The translations under genes were made by a program, and so were the position numbers. Shown piece by piece: positions 58,220 through 64,000 of a stretch of 64,000 nucleotides of DNA. Every line of letters starts with the position of its first letter. Positions within the stretch are counted from its first letter, which is position 1. A model generated the notes under the pieces. It was not told the DNA's origin and did not search any database. It worked only from the letters and a program-made list of their open reading frames with translations. Origin of the DNA: Ursus arctos (Eukaryota; Chordata; Mammalia; Carnivora; Ursidae); assembly GCF_023065955.2 (NCBI RefSeq), contig NW_026622808.1, positions 50,976,475-51,040,474 of the forward strand, written 5' to 3'.

Positions 58220-58884
58220 CTCCACTCTTAAAGCTATTGTTATCATATATATTGTATCTACAGACATTGTAAACCCATCAAAACAGTGTTATCATTTTTG
58301 CTTTAGAGAGGCATACATGTTTTAAATAGATCAACAGAAAAAGAAAAAAAAAACAGTCTTTTGTATACACCAATGTATTTATCATTTCCAGAGCTCCTTT
58401 TTTCAGGTAAGAGATATAGATATAGATGTTTATGCTGTGATATGGGCGTCTCGTGTTTTCTTAGTTTCTTACAGTTCTCATATTTCCCATTTAAATTTCC
58501 AGCTTCTTTCCTAGGCCTGTAGTATAATCTCTGAGATCTTTAGCCTGTAGCCTATGTTTTATCCAACTCGCTTGTCCTCAGCCATAGCTACAAGAATTAA
58601 GCTACATTATTAAACAGAAAACCAAAAACTCAAATTCTTATCTTTTAGAGTTGTAATATTTGAAATCAACCTTTCCTCTAGTTTCCATCAACTTTTAGAT
58701 TTTCATAATGCCTTTAGATTGTTTTTAAAATATGGTATATCATAGTTCATTCCTGAAGAGCTAACAAAAACATTTCACTTTTCTACCATTACCAGAAGTT
58801 GACTTTTAATTGTTTGTAAAGAAATTTTAAAGCCTCTTAGTAAAGATTTTATGTGTCTAAAACATTATTTTGGTTTCATTTTTT

Positions 58885-59068
58885 AAAAGATTTTATTTGA
58901 GAGAGAGCGTGAATATGAGTGGGGTGGTGGGAGAAGGGCAGAGGGAGAGGGAGAAGCAGACTCCCTGCTGTGGAGGAAGCCAGAGGTGGGGCTTGATCCC
59001 ATGACGCTAAGATCATGAGCTGTGCCCAAAGCAGACGCTTAATGGTGGCCTGAGCCACCCAGGTGCCA
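58885..59068 (-). mobile_element. SINEC, older, antisense, inside L1
   Basis: Complement of SINEC: 'ttaaaagattttatttgagagagag', 'gcagagggagagggagaagcagactccctgctg', 'gcctgagccacccaggtgcc'. The duplication TTTGGTTTCATTTTTT (58869-58884) versus TTTGATTTCATTTTTT (59069-59084) has one mismatch. The frame at 58876-59079 is SINE sequence. Confidence 0.95.
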
Positions 59069-59725
59069 TTTGATTTCATTTTTTTAAGAACATTTTTGCT
59101 GAATATAGAACTCTAGCTTCACAAGTCTTCCCCTCCTCCACCCCTGCCCTAGCTCTTTAAAAATGTCGTTTCTTAGCTATCTGGTTTGCGTTGTTTCCAA
59201 TGAGAAATCAACAGAAATTCTTACCACTTTTCTCTTGTATATATTATTTTTCTTCTGACACCTCTTAAGATTTTTCTCTTTATCATTGGATTTCAACAAT
59301 TTTTATATGATATGCTGAGGTGTAGTTTCCTTTTGTTCTGCTTGGATTCATTGAATAACTTCCATTACTGTCTTTACATTCATGGATCTTTTCTTCTGTA
59401 GCATCTAATCTGCTGTTATGCTAATCACTGAATTTTTCATTTCAGATATTATAATATCATTTCTATAAGTCCCAATTGGCTCTTTTTTGTAGTTTCTGTT
59501 TCTTTACTGAAATTATTATTTGTCTACTTTCTTTCAAATTCTTGAAATGCTTGTTCTAAAATAACTGTCTGACTATTCCATTTTTTTCTGTAATTTCGAG
59601 GCCTGTTTCAAATGACTGATTTTTCTACTTCTTATGGGTAATATTTTCCTGCACATTCCATGTCTAACGATTATTTACTTGGTGCTGGGCATAATGGATG
59701 CTGTTTTGTTGAGTACGTAGATGTT

Positions 59726-60290
59726 TAGTGTTTGGTTCAATGTGACCCAGATTTAAAAGTTCCTTTGCCAAACTCCGTTTTGTCAGAAAACCTACCTGCT
59801 TATAATCCAGTCACTTTATGACCCCCAAACTCTGATTTCTATTTTCTTTGTTCAGCAAAATTGCCATACTCAGTTTGGGTTTCTTCCCCTTGCACTGCAA
59901 TCTGTGAAGTTCTTCTAAGGCAAAAAGAGTCATTATGTGTCTCACCTTGTTTGCTTACGTTCTCTTAGACATCACAGTTTAGTTCTGTGCTGTCTTTTTT
60001 CCAACATCTGTAAATAGTAGTTAACACATATATGTTGTGGAGTTATATAGTTGAGTACAGAAGGAGGAGTGGTTCATATAGTTACTGACATGATCAGAAA
60101 TAGAAATGTCAGTCTTTTAATATTTCGTCTATGGAAGAAAAGCCTGGTCCCAGAGCCTGTTGTGGGTGAAAGGTAATAGGAGAATTAAATTATTTCAGTT
60201 ATTGGGAGAACATTGTGTGGGCATAAATCAGACTGGCCCTGAAAAGAAGGACCTTAGATTAGGTCACCTCTTTGGTTCATATTTCTACAC
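59726..60290. other. Unassigned sequence
   Basis: Probably the 5' edge of the L1 fossil grading into unique DNA. Nothing else recognised. Confidence 0.35.
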
Positions 60291-60294
60291 TTAA

Positions 60295-60780
60295 TATAGG
60301 ACAGGATACTTTAGGTTGTAAATAATAAAAAACATAAACTGAATGAAAGTATATAAGTAAACTAGTTGCTGGTATTGTAGGCTTCGGGATGAATTTAATC
60401 CATATTCTCTGAGATTCATCTTCCCATTACCCAAGTCAGTCTTCTAAAGTATCAGTTTTACTCTAACTCTGATTTTCCTCCTCATCGTGCGATGACTCGA
60501 CATCTCCTGGTTATGTGTTTCTTCCTTTCAGTCCAGAGGGGAAGCATTTCTCTGTCGAACAGAAGTCCATACCTTCCCTCTGACTAGACCAATTTAAATC
60601 ATATATCCACTCAAAGCTAACCATTTAGCTAAGGAAATAGGAAAGGTTTAGTGCACTTCTCTAAACCAATCATAGACTAGGGAAGTGGGATGACTTTCAT
60701 TGGTTTAAACAGATTAGGGCTGCTCATCCCTTGAGGTGGGCCTGGGCTTGGCAACAGTCAAAGCCCCTGAGTGCAGCATA
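60295..60780 (-). repeat. Old LTR-like repeat, antisense (tentative)
   Basis: 'gatactttaggttgtaaataataaaaaac', 'ttccctctgactagaccaatttaaatcat', 'ctctaaaccaatcatagactagggaagtgggatgactttcattggtttaa', 'ggtgggcctgggcttggcaacagtcaaagcccctgag' follow the antisense order with its paired 'accaatca' blocks. Confidence 0.5.
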
Positions 60781-61250
60781 ATGCAGGAAGAGTACAATGG
60801 ATATGAAGTTGAGTAACTATAATGCCCATTTTGTTATACTCAAAATTTTGGACACATGCTACTTTCTCTTTAGGGTGTACATGCTAAAATGTTTCATGTA
60901 GCTCAAATTGCTTTCTAATTCTTAGATGCATTTATCAAGATGAAATAAGGGCTCTTAATTATTAATATTTTAAGTGGAAAAAACAACATTTAAGATACTT
61001 TATAACATAACATTGGCTGGCAATCCATACACTGAAATATAGTAGTGGTTATTTATGAGTTATAAAATTATGATGACTTTTTCTGAGGGTTCGTTTTTTG
61101 TGTTTTTCTGTCTTCTGCATTAGGCATATATTTCTTTTGTAATTAGAGAGAATAAATAAATCCATTAAGCTGATGCTTGTGGAGTTGCAAGAAGAAACAG
61201 TATTTCAGCACTAGCAGAAGCAATCAGGGTTGTAAAGCACGTGTGGATAA
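60781..61250. other. Unassigned AT-rich sequence
   Basis: No element recognised. Confidence 0.4.
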
Positions 61251-61254
61251 GTCA

Positions 61255-61345
61255 GTGGAGAGTGCCAATTGCAGGCTTAGCTCACCCAGGTTCATGGCCT
61301 AGCTTCGCCATATACTTCCTCTGTAAAATGGGGCTAATAACACAG
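61255..61345 (+). repeat. MIR SINE fragment
   Basis: 'aattgcaggcttagctcacccaggttcatggcctagcttcgccatatacttcctctgtaaaatggggctaataa' follows MIR. Confidence 0.75.
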
Positions 61346-61600
61346 TTCACTAATTGAGTGTATCAGGCCCTTTGACAAACCTGTTCATAAATAACATACA
61401 TTTAGTCCCTGCATTAGTGTAAGGTGGGAAATCTTTTTTCACATTGCACAGATGAGGGAATTTCAAATATTCAATATTATATATATAATATATATATTTG
61501 ATATATATATTATATATATCAAAAATAACACAGTCAGCAGGAGGAAAAACTGATTTGAACCCATGTGCCCAAGTTCAAAGTCCTTACGCTTCAACACTAC
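61346..61600 (+). repeat. MIR SINE with an AT-repeat insert
   Basis: 'atttagtccctgcattagtgtaaggtggg...cacattgcacagatgagggaatttc', then an AT tract, then 'aacacagtcagcaggaggaaaaactgatttgaacccatgtgcccaagttcaaagtccttacgct'. The two halves are one MIR split at 61465-61520. Confidence 0.82.
61474..61520. repeat. (AT)n near-palindromic tract
   Basis: TA-rich run in which GATATATATA faces TATATATATC around a central base. It can extrude as a hairpin. Confidence 0.95.
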
Positions 61601-61601
61601 T

Positions 61602-61780
61602 CAAGTGCTTCTGAAACTTTGGTGCACATAGAATCAACTGAACAGCTTGTTACAACACAGATTTGGGCCCAGAGTTGTGGATTCAATAGGTCTGAGAATG
61701 GCCTGAGAATATACAATCCTAACAAGCTCTCTGGTGTTGCTCATGCTGCTAGTCTGATGACCACTTGCTGAGGTCTACTG
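61602..61780 (+). mobile_element. MER3-like hAT transposon
   Basis: 'caagtgcttctgaaactttggtgcacatagaatcaactgaacagcttgttacaacacagatttgggccc', 'gattcaataggtctgagaatgg', 'aatcctaacaagctctctggtgttgctcatgctgctagtctgatgaccac'. The 68-codon frame at 61565-61771 lies in it. Confidence 0.8.
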
Positions 61781-62760
61781 TTCTACCATACATTTTTCCT
61801 CATTGTGCACCCTTAGTTATATAATAATTTTAGCGTAATTTCTCTTACATGTAAGCATTATCTCTTCTTTATTTGTGTGTTTGTTTCCTAATCCCTGTCT
61901 TTGTGATTTTTGTACTCTGATAAAGTCCCCAGGTTTATAAAGAGACTTGAGAAATTCTCCCTTGAATCCTTATTTCTAATACTTTCTGCAGTCTAGTGCC
62001 CTAAATGGTTTTGTAGTGGTCTGAAAGAGTTAGTGCCCTTCCCACTTCATAATTTAATTTTAGGGAATAGATAAGCCACAAAACAAAATCTGCTATCATA
62101 TCAATCCATTTACCAGCATTTTTAAAACATTAAGGTAATTTATTGCAAAATCATGCCCCATAAATAAAAACCTCCCTGTTAGCTCCGGTTTCATTTTAAA
62201 CTTCCTTTTTCTCCTTTTCTCTGCAACTATATAGGTGGGTTGGTAATAAATTTATCCTTTGGGGGTCTATTACTTTAAGGAGGTTTTTCTCTTTCATTAT
62301 TGTATTGAGTTTTTCTATCAGCCTCAAGTTTTGGCTAGAGAGATAACATACAGCCTGGACCAGAGATCCTGAGTGCAGCGTACTGACTAGCAAAATGTAT
62401 TCTTACTTTCTTCGTGTTCCATTTCTCAGATAAGTTATAATGTGGTCAGCTTATGAAGGACTAATGCGATCCCCTCCATGGTGTTCAAATCACCCTCTAG
62501 TTATTATATGTCTGACCAGAAGGTAAGATTCTTTTTTCTAAATTATTCATTAAAATAAAAAGAATCTCCTTAAATATCTTGTAATTTGGTGAACTCCCAA
62601 TTACATTATATTGAATTAGATAGCTGTTACAGCAAACGTCCTCATGCTATGCAAATGGATACTTGTGATTAAGAGTTGACTTATGTCTGGATATATATGG
62701 TACTTGTATCATTTTTATTTCCAGAATATTTCAGAACGAAGAAACTGAAATAAATTAGCT
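61781..62760. other. Unassigned sequence
   Basis: No element recognised. The frame at 62196-62393 shows no known product. Confidence 0.4.
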
Positions 62761-62764
62761 TAAT

Positions 62765-63180
62765 TAAGATTCTTTTATTACGAGGGACAGGAACCCACTC
62801 AAGCTGCACTAGCTTAAGCATTAAAGGGGATTGTTTTAAGAATGCACGATGTCTTCATGAATTCCAAGGGCAGCAAAGACTGAGCTTCTGGAAGGGACAA
62901 CAAATAAGGAACTGAATGTCCAACAAGAACCCATGCAGCATTCTCTCTTTTCATATTTTTCTTCTCTTTTCTGCTTGAATCTTTTATCTGGGTGCAAATT
63001 TCTCAACTTCTCTGTGCATATGGAGGAAGGAAGACCACTCCACAAGTCGAGACTACATCTCCATTCAAGAAGCTAGCCTAGATGCTCAAGTGCCTCTCAG
63101 TCCCACTCCAAATTCTAGCAGAAAGAATCTAATCGGTACGTCTTAGATCAGAAATCTAAGGGTACTTAGTACAAACATGG
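62765..63180 (-). repeat. Old LTR-like repeat, antisense (tentative)
   Basis: 'aagattcttttattacgagggacaggaacccactcaagctgcactagcttaagcattaaaggggatt' matches the start of the antisense family. The rest (to about 63180) is more diverged. Confidence 0.5.
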
Positions 63181-63439
63181 TTGCCAAGAGCAACCTCAGG
63201 AAAGTAAAAGTTTTCTAATAAAGTTGGTCATTATGAGTTCAGAGGAAGCTACAAAAACACCTACTTTTGAACAAATTACTTTTAGAAATAGAATACTTTG
63301 TTTTACTAAATCCATATTTGGTGGAAGGTAAACCTTCCAAGATATTATATGGTGAAGTAAAGAAAGTAGTGGTATTTGTTTGTTCATCTTGTCTTCCCAG
63401 CAATTTTTCTCCTTCTCCTTATAGCACTAACTCACTTTG

Positions 63440-63925
63440 CCATTAGGTTATGCCTTCTCCCCATTCCCTGATGTCCCAGGGATGGTATAAACCACATCCC
63501 TCTTCCCCATGCTGGAGTAACCATGTGGTACATGTAACCCATGCTGGCCAGAGAACCAGGTCACCGTAGAGTGATTGGTTTGGGGTAAACATGTAATCCA
63601 GTCCATCAGATTCTTCCTGAAATTTGATATATGACATTTGACGGGAGGGACATTTTACTTTTGGATCATAAGCCATAAGGAAGTGAACTTGGGGGAGCCA
63701 ACTTTCTGCCACGTGATATAAGAATATCCCAGAGAATAAAGCCAACAGGCCTAAAGAAGGAGCATGAAAAATATCATTTGGGCACCTGGGACCCACCATA
63801 TCTGAAGTACACTTTCAAGTTACAAGAGCCAATCAAATTCCTTTACTATTTCTGTTGTTATTGTTGTTGTTGTTGTTGTTGTTACTGTTATGAAGCTTAA
63901 AGCAGTTTGGGCTGGGGCTCAAGCC
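63440..63925 (+). repeat. Old LTR-like repeat, sense (tentative)
   Basis: 'gtacatgtaacccatgctggccagagaaccagg', 'gagccaactttctgccacgtgatataag', 'aagagccaatcaaattccttt', 'cttaaagcagtttgggctgggg' follow the sense order of the same family. A (TTG)n tract interrupts it. The 118-codon antisense frame at 63443-63799 lies inside and is not a gene. Confidence 0.5.
63853..63883 (+). repeat. (TTG)n microsatellite
   Basis: About ten GTT units with one ATT interruption. Confidence 0.97.
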
Positions 63926-64000
63926 TTTGCAGATGAAAGAGTTTAACATTACATGTCTCAGAATTGACTGTAAAATATTAAAGGAAAATACGAGTTCACA

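Larger units (their letters stand above)
55450..59725 (-). mobile_element. Decayed near-complete L1, antisense, with nested inserts
   Basis: Plus-strand order is the complement of one L1 from ORF2 3' part to the ORF1/5' side: 'ggtctttaatccatttgaattcaat' (55618), 'ttctgttccattggtcagtttgtc' (55780), 'agcaaccctgctgaacttctta' (56272), 'acatccttgtcttattctcagtttt' (56638), 'tattttgtctgatgttaatatagcttc' (57150), 'agtagttgctgtagagattacaatatgc' (57538), 'gtaaacccatcaaaacagtgttatca' (58270), 'gattttcatttcagatattataat'-like (59437). All reading frames are broken. Inserts at 56303, 57666 and 58885 divide it; 58405-58740 is unassigned. Confidence 0.75.

Noticed and set aside
63443..63799. 118-codon antisense frame
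   Set aside because: Lies in an old LTR-like repeat; no recognisable domain.
1..64000. CRISPR arrays, operons, prophage or bacterial mobile elements
   Set aside because: The DNA is mammalian; no spaced direct repeats of that type and no bacterial coding density.

Overview
This is vertebrate nuclear DNA, almost certainly from a caniform carnivore and most likely a bear. The main evidence is 16 copies of the tRNA-derived carnivore SINE (SINEC). Five of them carry a head (GGGGCGCCTGGGTGGCACAG...) and a body with CACATCAGGCTCCTCCGCTATGAGCC-type sequence that I associate with the ursid/giant panda subfamily. The window also holds a carnivore-type L1 3' stub, mammal-wide MIR and L2 fossils, and eutherian MLT1 and MER-type elements. 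The DNA is AT-rich and CpG-poor, as expected for intergenic or deep intronic mammalian DNA.

I find no protein-coding gene, no convincing coding exon and no functional RNA gene. Every longer open frame either falls inside a repeat (antisense SINEC, L2, L1, MER5A, LTR) or shows no recognisable protein and no codon signal. The window is best read as a gene desert or the inside of a very large intron. Nothing here looks like a multi-gene system.

Layout: 1-7.9 kb holds two SINECs, L2 scraps and a long unique stretch with an RFX X-box/CCAAT pair near 3.3 kb. 7.9-9.7 kb holds a MER3-like DNA transposon, an L1 ORF2 scrap and a HAL1/L1 5'-region fossil. 10-16 kb holds a DNA transposon, AT microsatellites, MIR, an 89-bp L1 stub and an antisense L1 3' end split by a SINEC. 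16-23 kb is SINEC-rich, with two tandem young copies at 22 kb, a 45-bp micro-insertion and unique blocks that look conserved. 23-34 kb is mainly unique AT-rich sequence. 34-41 kb holds a MER5A, LTR-like repeats, (GT)n and a 41-base T run. 41-46 kb holds MIR and an L2 interrupted by an L1. 46.4-47.35 kb is the most distinctive block: a tRNA-like element with intact A and B boxes, a (CG)n(CA)n tract, then about 360-550 bp with CpG-island composition. 48-54.6 kb is a nest of MIR/MLT1, L2, LTR/L1 and SINECs. 55.4-59.7 kb is a decayed, roughly 3.5 kb antisense L1 interrupted by a hAT element, an MLT1 LTR and a SINEC. 60-64 kb holds LTR-like fossils, MIRs and a MER3-like element.

The best leads for function are regulatory: the CpG-rich block at 46.8-47.35 kb, the X-box/CCAAT pair at 3.3 kb, and several repeat-free blocks that may be conserved non-coding elements. 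Repeat family names are from memory of consensus sequences and should be confirmed with RepeatMasker.
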